From: Nymphalis io | Lineage: Eukaryota > Arthropoda > Insecta > Lepidoptera > Nymphalidae | Assembly: GCF_905147045.1 (NCBI RefSeq) | Contig: NC_065907.1 | Span: 2,108,001-2,172,000 of the forward strand | Length of the DNA: 64,000 bases | Direction of reading: 5' to 3' | Part shown: positions 50,589-60,095 of the stretch, one piece after another | Position numbering within the stretch: position 1 is the stretch's first letter | How the letters are laid out: the number at the start of each line of letters is the position of its first letter | Notes under the pieces: generated by a model | The model's input: the letters and a program-made list of their open reading frames with translations, nothing else | Database searches by the model: none | Told to the model about the DNA's origin: nothing | Translations under genes and position numbers: made by a program

Positions 50589-53288
50589 TAGGCGGACAGC
50601 AAATTGGCCACCTGATGGTAGGTGGCTACCAACGCCCATAGATATTGGCATTGTAAGAAATGATAACCCTCGCTTACATCGCCAATGCGCCACCATTCTT
50701 GGGAACTAAGATGTTGAGTCCCTTGTACCTGTGTTACACTTTCAATTACACTGGCTCACTCACCCTTCAAACCGGAACACAACAGTACCTAGTCCTTCTG
50801 TTTTGCGGTACAATATCTGATCAGTGGATGGTACTTACCCAGACGAACTTGCACAAAGTCTTTCCACCAGTGAAATGAGTATTCCTTCATTATATATAAA
50901 ATAGTATGAATAACTTACAGGTTTACTTCATTGAGACTTTGGTATCCACAACTATCAACGATTATTGAAAACTATGGCAAAGATAATGGAAATTCAGCTA
51001 GATTTTGTGTGATGATAAATGACTACATGGATAATCTAAAACCTGTTATTACAAATGCAACGGAAACACTCGAGTGTGTCCCGGTAGGTCAATGAACTTC
51101 ATTGCTTTATTTTCATAATAATAATAATAATTAATTTACTATATTTAATCAAATAAACTTCATTCTATACAATAAAAAAAACATCGTATATATACCTCTA
51201 AAAAAATGAGCAAGCAATATTATCAGATAAAAGTCTACAACCAGTCTGCTTTGCTAAATAAGGCATATTATTCCATAGCGCAAAATTATATAAATGATAA
51301 AAAAGCGTGGATCTTTATATGATTTTCAAGCAAGATAGGTAGAAATTTTATTGTATTTGATTGAAATTGCCGATTCAAAAAAAAAGGTTAAAAAAGAGTT
51401 ACTACTGAGTTTCTTGCCGGTTCTTCTCGGTAGAATCTAGATTCCATACCGGTGGTAGCTTTGCATTGAATTCAATATGTTTCATGATGATTCAAAAGTG
51501 TCCTTATTCCCTACTTGTATAAACAATTATTTGATAGATTGCTATACGCTAAAAATCCAAAAACACGAACCATCAATGCAATAAGGTCAGTAAAGTCAGG
51601 TTCATCTTCCTGATTTTGAATGGAGAAAAAACTCACGATCACTTTCAATACATATGAATGGAATGGAATGGACTCTAATAAAATCCAATTTTGTTCTAGT
51701 ATTAATATTTTTCCTCATCTTTCCAGAAACTAAGTGGAAGTGAAACTTACATGAATGGAATTATTTTGGGAATCGCCGCCGTAATTAGCGTCGGAATCAG
51801 TGGACTTCTTGTGGATTATATTGGACAAAAAGTTTTGATGTTTATTATTTTAATTCTAAGCTCGATTTGTTCAACTGTACTATATTGGACAAATGCACCA
51901 TTACAAATAGCTGTATTGATATCTTGTTCTGTATCTTTGCTGCAGGCCGCATTATGTCTACAGCAAAACCTTTTTGTTCGTTTTTTCCCTACAAATTTAA
52001 GGTTATTAATATTAAGTAGTAAATTTAAGTTTAATAATAATAAGTAGTTATAATTAGTTCTTGTCATATTATCACATCTATAATATTTATATATATATAG
52101 ACATCATTATTCATATGTTTATACAGTATATATTTATATATTTCATTTCAATAAACTTTAATTTTTTTTACATTTATTTTGTCTAACAAACAAATAGGCT
52201 GGTAAATAGTAAATGCCCACCAAAAGACATTCGCAATACAAAACGTACCGACCATACTATATACTCGTACTTTCAATGCATTCCTAAACATGATCTGAAA
52301 TGCTATTTTACGTCGCAATGTACATAACTACACTGGTTGCTTACATAAATAAACTGCCTTATGTCAATAAGTCACCATGATATGCGTCTATTAATTTATA
52401 ATTACACATTAGTAAATGGTTCTTACTTAATCAGAGCCTTATTTTTTTATGTTTTAGAGCCCTTGCAGTGTCGATTATAATAATGATTGGACGTATGGGG
52501 TCATTGACCGGTAATATAATTTTTCCAATTTTATTGAACGTGGGATGTATGGCACCATTTATATTGGCATCTGTTGTACCTTTAGGTATGTAATTTTATT
52601 TATTTATTACAATAATATTTACAATTCTTTAAAACGCTACTGCATCGTCAGTGTTATGACCAGCAACTCGCCATTCTGCAATCAAACAGCAATACATTTC
52701 ATTGCTATGTAAACAGTTGGTGTCCCAATACATAGAGGCATACATACAGACATAAAAACTTAAGCTTTGTAAATTGGGGTGGTGTATAAGGGCTGAGGGA
52801 CCAATTACCATCAGGTACAGCAATTACTCATCTATCTTAAAAAAATATGTAAAAATGGAGTACTTTCTCTTGTCTTTCTGAAAAAGCCTTTGTCTACAAT
52901 TTCAATGTATGAAATAAACTGTAATTTCAATATAATGTTTAATCAAATCATCGTGCACCGTTGTCGTTGCTGACGCATTCGTAATTAAGGATACATTTTT
53001 TTCTAAGAAAAAATAAAATGTTAGGTATGTGTTTTTCATACCTAACACACACAAATAAAGCTATACACTACTATTCACACTCATTGAATATTTTGCTAAA
53101 ATAATTGGAATTGCATGTCAAAAGGGAAATGCTGTCAGCATACTTGCCAGTATATTTGCACTATTTAATTTAATTTGCTATCATTTTATAATAAAAATAT
53201 AAATATATTATCTATTTCAGGTATAGCAATCCTCGTTTATTTTTTACCAAACGTAAGCAAGGACAACAAAAAAACTGGAGATAAGTGA
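45028..53288 (+). CDS. SV2-like / SLC22-like major facilitator transporter, 10 coding exons, 525 aa
   Basis: Coding exons are 45028-45061, 45997-46215, 46962-47124, 47441-47622, 49271-49455, 50000-50160, 50921-51083, 51727-52001, 52458-52585 and 53221-53288. All introns are GT-AG and the joined length is 1578 nt, exactly 525 codons plus TGA. The start ATG (context acgaaATGG) is followed by a short polar N-terminus. Residues 39-63 form the first membrane segment. GFLIDSFGRK (94-103) is the major-facilitator loop 2-3 motif and GLLVDYIGQK (395-404) is its C-half counterpart, with the Arg replaced by Gln. PETPKY (226-231) and PTNLR (457-461) are typical of the SV2/organic-cation-transporter branch, as is the CDLN segment at 66-69. 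The segment 322-369 is a long loop before the C-terminal half and carries one N-glycosylation sequon (N360). By family this is a membrane transporter of small organic solutes; the substrate cannot be read from sequence. The frame is intact, so it is probably functional. No AATAAA lies within about 590 bp of the stop. Confidence 0.93.
45067..45235 (-). repeat. Repeat D, truncated, beside exon 1 donor
   Basis: T-run and ATAGAATAGGAAGGCGGACG to GTTCCTTGTGCCTGTAATTA; the half farther from the tail is missing. It begins within the exon 1 splice donor region of the transporter. Confidence 0.9.
45650..45830 (+). repeat. Dispersed TAAATGCGAAAG repeat in intron 1
   Basis: CTAATATTATAAATGCGAAA, TTGATTATCATGATTTTGCT, ACACGAGCGAAACCGCGGGC at the end. 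Confidence 0.65.
45997..46215 (+). CDS. Transporter exon 2 (TM1 and first extracellular loop)
   Basis: Acceptor TTGCAG ends at 45996; donor GTAAAT begins at 46216. Residues 12-84 include the amphipathic stretch ALTLCKFGKF, the first membrane span and the CDLN segment found at the same place in SV2-like insect transporters. Phase 1 in, phase 1 out. Confidence 0.92.
46568..46740 (+). repeat. Family F GC-rich repeat in intron 2
   Basis: Second copy of the 17013-17196 sequence, same strand: TGCTGGAAAAACGCATTTCA, TTTCCCCCACGGGAACAGCG, CCCGAACATCGGAATACCCA, GCATGCTACCGTGACGC. Confidence 0.8.
46962..47124 (+). CDS. Transporter exon 3 (MFS motif A)
   Basis: Acceptor CTCAAG ends at 46961; donor GTAAGT begins at 47125. 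The exon encodes TM2, GFLIDSFGRK and TM3, ending within the KLLEGIA segment. Phase 1 in, phase 2 out. Confidence 0.93.
47441..47622 (+). CDS. Transporter exon 4 (TM4-TM5)
   Basis: Acceptor TTTCAG ends at 47440; donor GTAAGT begins at 47623. It encodes SSYLTEL and NVRDR, the family's Y-E-x-R type signature after TM4, followed by a hydrophobic span. Phase 2 in, phase 1 out. Confidence 0.92.
47664..47757 (+). repeat. Repeat D fragment in intron 4
   Basis: AATGTTGGTGGCGCATTGGC and GGCGGTGGTGATCGCTTA; the tail is lost. Confidence 0.8.
48052..48189 (+). pseudogene. Broken mobile-element reading frame in intron 4
   Basis: A 45-codon frame reads GPWSSDAKKITKDLSKKL then VHTSGDPRAGAYLVQRLS and ends SVLGTMPHL with TAA. 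The residues look like the C-terminal end of a repeated lepidopteran protein of mobile-element type, which I cannot name with certainty. No intact upstream frame is present. Confidence 0.45.
48640..48775 (-). repeat. Repeat D, very old remnant in intron 4
   Basis: GTTCCTGTAATGGGACTGGC and GTGGGAGGTATCTACCCAGA keep the order of the family but little more. Confidence 0.45.
49271..49455 (+). CDS. Transporter exon 5 (TM6 and PETPKY)
   Basis: Acceptor TTACAG ends at 49270; donor GTAAAT begins at 49456. It encodes the WNLFLY to LSLPETPKYLL stretch, then the charged start of the central cytoplasmic loop. Phase 1 in, phase 0 out. Confidence 0.93.
50000..50160 (+). CDS. Transporter exon 6 (central loop and TM7 start)
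   Basis: Acceptor TTACAG ends at 49999; donor GTAAGT begins at 50161. It encodes a basic cytoplasmic linker with ELFRKPLVFKL, common just before TM7 in this class. Phase 0 in, phase 2 out. Confidence 0.9.
50205..50410 (+). repeat. SINE-B remnant in transporter intron 6
   Basis: TGTCTTGGTGGTTTAGTGTC head-like start, AGTAGCCTGGTGTCTGAAAT body, then GCACGTAAAGCATTGC and a CGTATTGGATTTGCC block near the 3' half. Confidence 0.65.
50548..50586. repeat. (TA)n microsatellite in intron 6
   Basis: TA tract abutting repeat D. Confidence 0.95.
50585..50872 (-). repeat. Repeat D, full length, in intron 6
   Basis: Follows a (TA)n tract directly (TATAGGTAGGCGGACAGC) and runs to TTGCACAAAG and CCACCAGTG. 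It ends 48 bp before exon 7. Confidence 0.92.
50921..51083 (+). CDS. Transporter exon 7 (LWYPQL and large loop)
   Basis: Acceptor TTACAG ends at 50920; donor GTAGGT begins at 51084. It encodes LRLWYPQL and a loop with the NAT glycosylation sequon and two cysteines. Phase 2 in, phase 0 out. Confidence 0.92.
51385..51500 (+). repeat. Family E repeat in intron 7
   Basis: AGAGTTACTACTGAGTTTCT, TGCCGGTTCTTCTCGGTAGA, CCATACCGGTGGTAGCTTTG: the forward version of family E. Confidence 0.75.
51727..52001 (+). CDS. Transporter exon 8 (TM8-TM10, second motif A)
   Basis: Acceptor TTCCAG ends at 51726; the donor is GTTATT at 52002, a weak but GT-type site required to join PTNL-R to exon 9. It encodes GLLVDYIGQK and two further spans. 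Phase 0 in, phase 2 out. Confidence 0.92.
52458..52585 (+). CDS. Transporter exon 9 (TM11)
   Basis: Acceptor TTTTAG ends at 52457; donor GTATGT begins at 52586. It continues PTNLR with ALAVSIIIMIGRMGS, the usual TM11 sequence of SV2-like proteins. Phase 2 in, phase 1 out. Confidence 0.92.
53221..53288 (+). CDS. Transporter exon 10 (TM12 end and stop)
   Basis: Acceptor TTTCAG ends at 53220. It encodes the last hydrophobic residues, a lysine-rich tail and TGA at 53286-53288. Confidence 0.92.
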
Positions 53289-53606
53289 TTGAAAATGAAT
53301 ATAATTATTATGTATTAATTTATTATAATTATTTGCGAGTACGTTTTTGTTTTTTATCAGTAGAATAATTATAATGCTGACAAATTTAAACGATCTTTTT
53401 TATAATTGAATTTAAAATAATTTATTTGAATGGAATATAGTATATTTTTATAGCCAATGATAAATTTGATTCGAAATTTGAATTGAATATGACTGTGTAT
53501 GATCCAAAGACAATTCGTCATCAAAAATACTTTCAAATCCCGAGAAGGGTTAAAACAATTAATATTTTTTTTAAATAATTTACTTTTTTAATTTATTTCC
53601 AATCTC

Positions 53607-53876
53607 TGGTCAATCGTCTGGGTAGGTACTACCCACTTATCAGATATTCTACCGGCAAACAGCAATACTTGGAATTTTTTTGTTTCGGTGAAGGGTGATC
53701 GAGCCAGTATACAGTGCACATGGCATCATCAAGGTGTCTACAGGCAAAAGGTAAATAACATCTTAGTTCCCAAGGTTGGTGGCGTATTGGTAATGTATGG
53801 TAAATATTTCATACAGTGCCATTGGCACTTATGGACGGTGGTGACCTAAAGTGGTATCATAAGGTGGCCTTTCGTC
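53607..53876 (+). repeat. Repeat D, old, with internal insertion
   Basis: CGTCTGGGTAGGTACTACCC, TTAGTTCCCAAGGTTGGTGG and a degraded 3' end; about 25 extra bases lie near 53712-53738. Confidence 0.85.
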
Positions 53877-54589
53877 TAACGAAATAAATAGACGGACAAA
53901 AGAATAAATAAAAATATCGAAAAAAGTAACATAGAAAAAAAAATTACCATATAAAATTTTGCCATTTTACTTTACATACCATACCATAGGTAGGTACCAT
54001 ATGTAGGTACCATATGTATATAATAATTCAATAATATGTAGTAAATCTGTATATAAATGCTATTTAACAGTTTACAAATTTCAAAAATACTTTGTGTTAG
54101 AGTAACCCCACTAAACTTTTATAGTAAAAAGTATTGAACTTATTCAAAACTGTTTTCAAGTCAAATAATAATTCTGTTTTTTTAGTGCAATATAAATAAT
54201 AATTACTACACTCCGCTTGTGAAGCTATTCTTAACAGAAAAGAACTACCCTACAATAAACATTTAATCAAAGAAAAATCAACATAGAACAAAATATTCTG
54301 CACACGTTCCTATAACTCGAGTCAGCGTAAAAGTAATTAATTGGGAAAATAGTTTTTCCACACCCTTATAAATGTTATTCATATCACGATTCCATAGGGA
54401 AATCGTTGGTTTGTCAGGACGTAAGCAATTGAGTCAATTGGACTGCTGGGCTGTTCTGTAAAATAAACAAAAATATATATCTATGGAAAAATATCAAATG
54501 TGTTCTGAAGAGAATTTGGTTAAATTATTAACTAACAATGCACTAAGTTAATAAATAATAATGATAATATTAATTATTTAGTACCAGAG

Positions 54590-54740
54590 AATTCGCGTGA
54601 TTTGACCCGCGTTACAGCCCCACCCATGTGTATTTTAGCATGTTGTTACATAGCTTATAGCCTTTCTTAATAAATAGGACATCCAACGGAAGATTTTTTT
54701 TTAAACTGGCGCGATTATACTTTGCGTCAAGCTTATAAAT
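54590..54740. repeat. Dispersed repeat fragment
   Basis: GAGAATTCGCGTGATTTGAC, GTGTATTTTAGCATGTTGTT, ACATAGCTTATAGCCTTTCT are blocks I recognise from a common lepidopteran dispersed repeat; borders unknown. Confidence 0.45.
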
Positions 54741-55039
54741 TGCAAGCAATATAGAAAGGTCAATGGTAGCCATACTAGATACAGGTACAATATTCATTTT
54801 AATTAAAACCTGTTAATTTTTTTTATTGAAAACTTATTCGGTTATAGTTGAGTTATATGAGTCAATTGAATAAAAACAACATCGAAAATACGAATGTATA
54901 TATTCGTAATTTTTTTAAAAGAAATAAGAACCTGAAACCGTGTTTATATCAAAACAAATACGCCCTTATAAATTGAGTTACTATGTTTTTCTCCATAAGT
55001 CCTTGTTTTAGTTAACAATAAAAGGTGTAATAAAGTAAC

Positions 55040-55136
55040 ACACCTGCAAGATTTCGGGTGTTACAGGTGTCCTTAGGTGGCGTCACTTTCCAGTAGGTGA
55101 GTCTCCTGCTCGTTTGCCCATTCTTACATAAAAAAA
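55040..55136 (+). repeat. Family H LINE 3' end with A-tail
   Basis: TTCGGGTGTTACAGGTGTCC, GTCACTTTCCAGTAGGTGAG, CCTGCTCGTTTGCCCATTCT, A-run. Reverse-oriented relative at 33980-34115. Confidence 0.65.
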
Positions 55137-56120
55137 AAACTATAAATGTGTAAAAAATTAAATATAATATTAGTCATCGTTTTAGATAGAAAAAGTATAG
55201 AAATCAGGTCACGTGTCGTGTAAGGGACGCGCAGAATTTGAAATTTTGCTAACCTTAGGCGCGCCTTTAATGTAAATATACTCATCTATTGTTTGAAATA
55301 TCTTGTCAAGTCAATGTTGTTCGTAAATTACTTTGTAAAAACAATATCATAATTACATCTTCAGACATGATTCTTATCTTTATTTTTAATCAATTTTTTG
55401 TTTCATTATTTAAAATATAATGACGCATTTGCAACGATGCAAGTAAATTATCCTCTAAAACGTAATTAATTTTTATATACAAACATATATACTTTTATAT
55501 AATATATACATGTCGAAACTAAAATAAAATCACTAGTGTTACTGTAGTTAAATATTATATAGCCGCCACGAGACACTCGCGTTGATATTAAGCTTTGAAA
55601 GTATTGTTTATTAAAAGAATTTATAAATAAATATAAAGTAAAGTAAATAAACAGTTTCGTTAATAAGCTCAATATATTTAAAGAAATAAACAAAATCATT
55701 ACGAAACATTTCAACTTGTAAGCGAAATGAAAAAAAATGTTTAGGAATATAAAATGTTGTGTATCTGACACAAGATTTTCAATATTTCTATATAGCGCTT
55801 GTACCAATGTACTTGAATTTACATAAATATAGAATTCACGAAATTTCGGCATAGAATCGTATTTATATCGCACGATAAGCTCCCGTGACTTTGTTTGTTG
55901 GACTTCAAAATCGAGTCGTATATTAATATTTGAGTATGACTTACAGACATAATTAATACATAATTTCGAGAGAACAAAAATTAGAATTCGTAATTATCTA
56001 AAACGCTATTACTAATTTTTTATAATGTAGTTTTAACCAAGAAGTGATTATTTATTATTATTTGTTGGTAAACAAACCACCAAGAAGTCAAACGAATATT
56101 TTAAAATAATATAGTTAATT

Positions 56121-56210
56121 ATGCGATTAGCGCAGGACCGGGAGAATTAGCGTCTGTGTCCCATGTCCAGCAGTGGATTAATGTGGGCTGAATATGATGA
56201 TGATGATGAT
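56121..56210 (+). mobile_element. RTE-type LINE 3' end with (GAT)n tail
   Basis: GCAGGACCGGGAGAATTAGC, CCAGCAGTGGATTAATGTGG, GCTGAATATGATGATGATGA. The xxCCAGCAGTGGxx block and the GAT tail are typical of lepidopteran RTE elements. Only the last 90 bp remain. Confidence 0.75.
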
Positions 56211-56691
56211 AGTTAAAAAGAAAATAAATAATTTGATTTGATTTAGACGATTATTTTCATGGATTATAATTATATATATGGATCCAAAATATATATAACA
56301 TACAGACATAACACATTACAAATGAATAGAAAATAACAATAAATGCCTTCAAAATACAGCGATTGATTAACTGTCATTGGCCGAAAGAGCACAATAGTAT
56401 TAATTCTGACGTTTGAAACAAATTAATTTATGATTCGTGCATTAGTTTCGGCTTTTGATGTTAGCATAAGAATGACAATTCAATTGGATACTTGAATAAT
56501 TTTACTGTCATAAATAGATAAATCATCAAAATATTTTATGAACATTATAACAAAAAAATGTATTATTTTTTCATAATAATTAAATATATGTAAATATTGA
56601 ATTAAAAAAAAAAAAAGTGGTACTCAATTTGTCTGTACATTTTTTTTTAAAATCTATTTTCAGGTAGTTATATCTCCATTAAGCCCTATCT

Positions 56692-56783
56692 TAACACTTT
56701 CTGGAACAGTGAACGCCTAAAGACGTGTGTCTAGTGTAGTACAGTACACTAAACACACGTCTATAAGCGTGTACCGCAGTGTT
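56692..56783. repeat. Small foldback, MITE-like
   Basis: The inner stem 56721-56738 pairs with 56745-56762 (17 of 18 positions); the outer ends TTAACACT and AGTGTTAA also pair, giving an interrupted stem of about 92 bp. Confidence 0.7.
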
Positions 56784-56814
56784 AATTTCGTTGGTATTGG
56801 ACAAATTTGTGTTG

Positions 56815-56895
56815 CTCCTAACATTCTCCCCAAACAGAGGGACGCCTCAGGCCAGAAGTGGGACTTAAGGAGACTGATGTTTACCTTTTTTATGG
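56815..56895 (+). repeat. RTE-like 3' fragment
   Basis: ACAGAGGGACGCCTCAGGCC and AGAAGTGGGACTTAAGGAGA resemble the RTE 3' block but are diverged. Confidence 0.45.
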
Positions 56896-57132
56896 GTTTA
56901 TAAATAATTAATTGTCAGTGATCGGCAAGGATATAACATAGAGATGTTACAATATCTTAACTACGTTATTTTATGCAGGTATAAAACCTGCCAGAAGTTT
57001 CTTTTCCGGCAAAGCAAACTTAGCATAGACAGCTTAATAGATTTATTAGATAGGTGTATCGCTACGTGGTAGAGCTTTATGCAAGCCCATCTTTGGGTGG
57101 TAGTGATTTTACTATCAATAAGTAAGAGTAAT

Positions 57133-57395
57133 AATATTAATAATGTCCTCCAGACCGACTTCGGCCACGGTGGCCAATCTCAAGAGAGATTAGCCAACTA
57201 CGCAGGAGATATTATAGTTTACAAGTGTGTGCACAAACACAAGTGCACTCTCTATTCCCTAAATCTCATAATCCGATGGGACGGCTATCCGACACGACCG
57301 GAAAGAGTTCAGGCGCAGGATCAACGGCTTTACACGCTTTCCGAGGCACGGGAGTGTACACACTTCCAACTTCCAGACTTCGGTCCGCTATTGAG
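57133..57395 (-). repeat. SINE-B, 5'-truncated, with perfect target-site duplication
   Basis: Contains the body and 3' end but not the tRNA head. It is bounded by AATAAGTAAGAGTAAT at 57117-57132 and again at 57396-57411. Confidence 0.93.
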
Positions 57396-57449
57396 AATAA
57401 GTAAGAGTAATGCTTCTATGTCGAATAAAGTATTGTAATTTTGATTTTG

Positions 57450-57497
57450 AACATCAGGTGGCCCAATTGTCCGTCCACCTACCTATAACATAAAAAA
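57450..57497 (+). repeat. Repeat D-type 3' tail fragment
   Basis: CATCAGGTGGCCCAATTGTC, CGTCCACCTACCTATAACAT and an A-run. Confidence 0.75.
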
Positions 57498-58042
57498 GAT
57501 AGATTTAGATTAATTATAATATAAGTTCACGAGGCACTTTGAGAATTTTGTGTGTACTTGTTAATGATGTACATATAAACCAGTGTACAAAATATGTGAA
57601 TTGATTCTTAATGTAGTATTATTAGTGAACTAAATGAGTAAATAATAATAATAAAAATATAAATAGAGCTATAACATCATCTCAACTTGTAGGTGTATGA
57701 TTATTTATTTAGGTGAAGTGCTGCCATGGATACCATTTGCATTTATCGCCTCGATAACCGTGGCAGTGATGCCACATAAAAAAAATAAGGCATAAGTAGG
57801 ATAACAGCAGCTGAATAGTACAATGCCTGCCTTACTTTCATTACACAAGCTCGAGATGAATAGTTTCTTGTTTCAACCCTAAATCGTTTTATTACCCAAA
57901 AATTATTCAAGGACATACAAATACACACAGACATACAAATTTATGAGTTGGTCAAAGTCGAATTCACCTCATGACGTACCTACGTCATTACACGTATTTA
58001 CGACTTACCGAGGAGAGCAGGACACCCGAGAGACATCTGAGA

Positions 58043-58323
58043 GTCGAGATAGCCTAGTGGTTAGAACGCGTGAATCTTAACCGATGATCGTGGGTTGAAA
58101 CCCGTGCAAGCACCACTGAATTATTATGTGCTTAATATGTATGTTTATAATTCATCTCGTGCTTGACGGTGAAGGAAAACATCGCGAGGAAACCTGCATG
58201 TGTCTAATTTCATTAAAATTCTGCCTCATGTGTATTCTACTAACCCGCATTGGAACAGCGTGCTCCTCAAAAGGGAGAGGAGGCCTTAGCCCAGCAGTGA
58301 GACATTCACAGGCTGTTACTGTT
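58043..58323 (+). repeat. SINE-A, near full length
   Basis: Head GAGATAGCCTAGTGGTTAGA, B box GTGGGTTGAAACC, 3' end ACATTCACAGGCTGTTACTG. About 25 bp near the TGGAATAAGCTCC block are missing. Confidence 0.9.
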
Positions 58324-58883
58324 TTACTGTTTTATACAAATTTATACACATAAACGTAAAAATAACATGTATGCATCACATTTGTGTGTATAATCATATT
58401 AGGTGTGAAAATATATGATTATAAGCAACAAAGCAATATTAACCAAAATTACAATGTGCTCTCTGAAGTATGATGAAGCACTCACCCATACTCAGAACAC
58501 GTACAATTGATCCTTTGAAACACAACCTCTGTTATACCAGCGTTATAGTTATATCTATTTCTATTAGCCATTACTCGCTCACTGGTCGAACTTCGAGCTT
58601 AATTAATCACAACTAAAGTTGTTGCCCTGACTTTATATATAAAATGTCATTGCTGTGATACTACAAATTATATTTGGCTATAAAAATAGAGACATCACGA
58701 TTTAAGAAGCTGATCGATTTCACGTTGCTTCAATTCATCTTACTAAGAGCAAGCACCGTTGATAGTTGTTACAGTTGCATTATAAAAACACAAACATGTG
58801 TTGTAATTGCATGTAAGATATTCTTTAAATTTTTAACTATATACATATATGTACACATTAATTTTATTAATAAGAATGTAATG

Positions 58884-58947
58884 GAGCGGTGACCACTTGC
58901 CATCACGTGTCCCATTAGCTCGTCCGCCAATAACATAAAAAAAATTA
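58884..58947 (+). repeat. Repeat D-type 3' tail fragment
   Basis: GGTGACCACTTGCCATCACG and TAGCTCGTCCGCCAATAACA, then A-run. Confidence 0.75.
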
Positions 58948-59574
58948 TAAGAAGTATAAGTTACATTATTTTTAATCCCAATTGATTACATTTCATATTT
59001 GGTAAGGTTACCAAACAAAAATAGGTGTAAGATATTATTTTCTAAAAAGCTGAATATATCTTTTTTCCATTTATATGAAAGATAAAGAAAATGTATAACG
59101 GTGTTAGAACCCAAGAAAATATCAAAAAATGCATGATTGGTTTTTAAGAGTGGAGACAAAGAAGGTGGTTTTTCACATATGACCAGTTGACTAAAAAGAA
59201 ATCATGACCATTTTATTTAATATAGTTTATGTGAAATTCATATTGTATACATTTCGGCTTTCTACATTCTTCAATATAAACTTTAACTATACCAAGCATT
59301 ACATTCCTCTGTGCGCGCAATATTTTTAAAAAGTGATACAAAATTTTCTCCTCACGTATTAATATATAGATTACCGTATGTACAGTCAGAAATACATTTG
59401 CACTAAGCTAAGCCAAATTGCTCGCTTACCGGTATAATATTCCAACTGTAATCGATATAAACCCTTGTTAACTGGCAATTACAATATTATTTTCCATTGT
59501 AAGCCTTAAATTTATTAAAGATATAACTCTTTTTTAAATTGAATATAGTATTGCTCTAAATACTTGGTTAACAC

Positions 59575-59780
59575 GCTTTATCCAAAACCATCTGGATATG
59601 TATCACTTAATACCTTTTACTACCAAGCAGCAATATTTGTATACTTGTTGGAATCCGATTTGAAGGGTAAGCCAACCATTGTTATTGCAAAACAATAGTG
59701 GCGTACATAACCCAGAAATGGGCCGTACCTACATAGTTATGATTCGTCGCAGAGCCATGTACACAAAGCCTTAGGATATT
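59575..59780 (+). repeat. Repeat D, very old remnant
   Basis: TACCAAGCAGCAATATTTGT, CCGATTTGAAGGGTAAGCCA, in the right order but with scrambled 3' portion. Confidence 0.5.
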
Positions 59781-60029
59781 GTCTATATAGATAGATGTTT
59801 TGATAGATAGATGTTTTGCTACATACCTTTCGATAAATTGACAAATTGCTTAACAGACAATTTCAGAAGTTGGACATATTTTTACTAAAAATATAATATT
59901 AGAAATTAGACGATTAGTTAGACAATAAGTTTTCAATTATAATTTTTGTAAATAGTAAATGTTCTATAAAATTATGCTATGATCAAAATATACGGAAAAA
60001 TATTTTATTGTCGCTTGACTTTTAATTTA

Positions 60030-60095
60030 ATACTGTAGAACAATGATTCAAAAGTACTTTTATGAGCCTACTTGAACAAAGATTTTTGATTTCAA
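60030..60095 (+). repeat. Family E 3' end fragment
   Basis: CAAAAGTACTTTTATGAGCC, TACTTGAACAAAGATTTTTG. Confidence 0.6.

Noticed and set aside
55466..55873. 135-codon minus-strand frame, hydrophobic
   Set aside because: Very AT-rich, composed of Phe/Ile/Tyr/Asn as expected by chance; no splice-linked neighbours or motifs.
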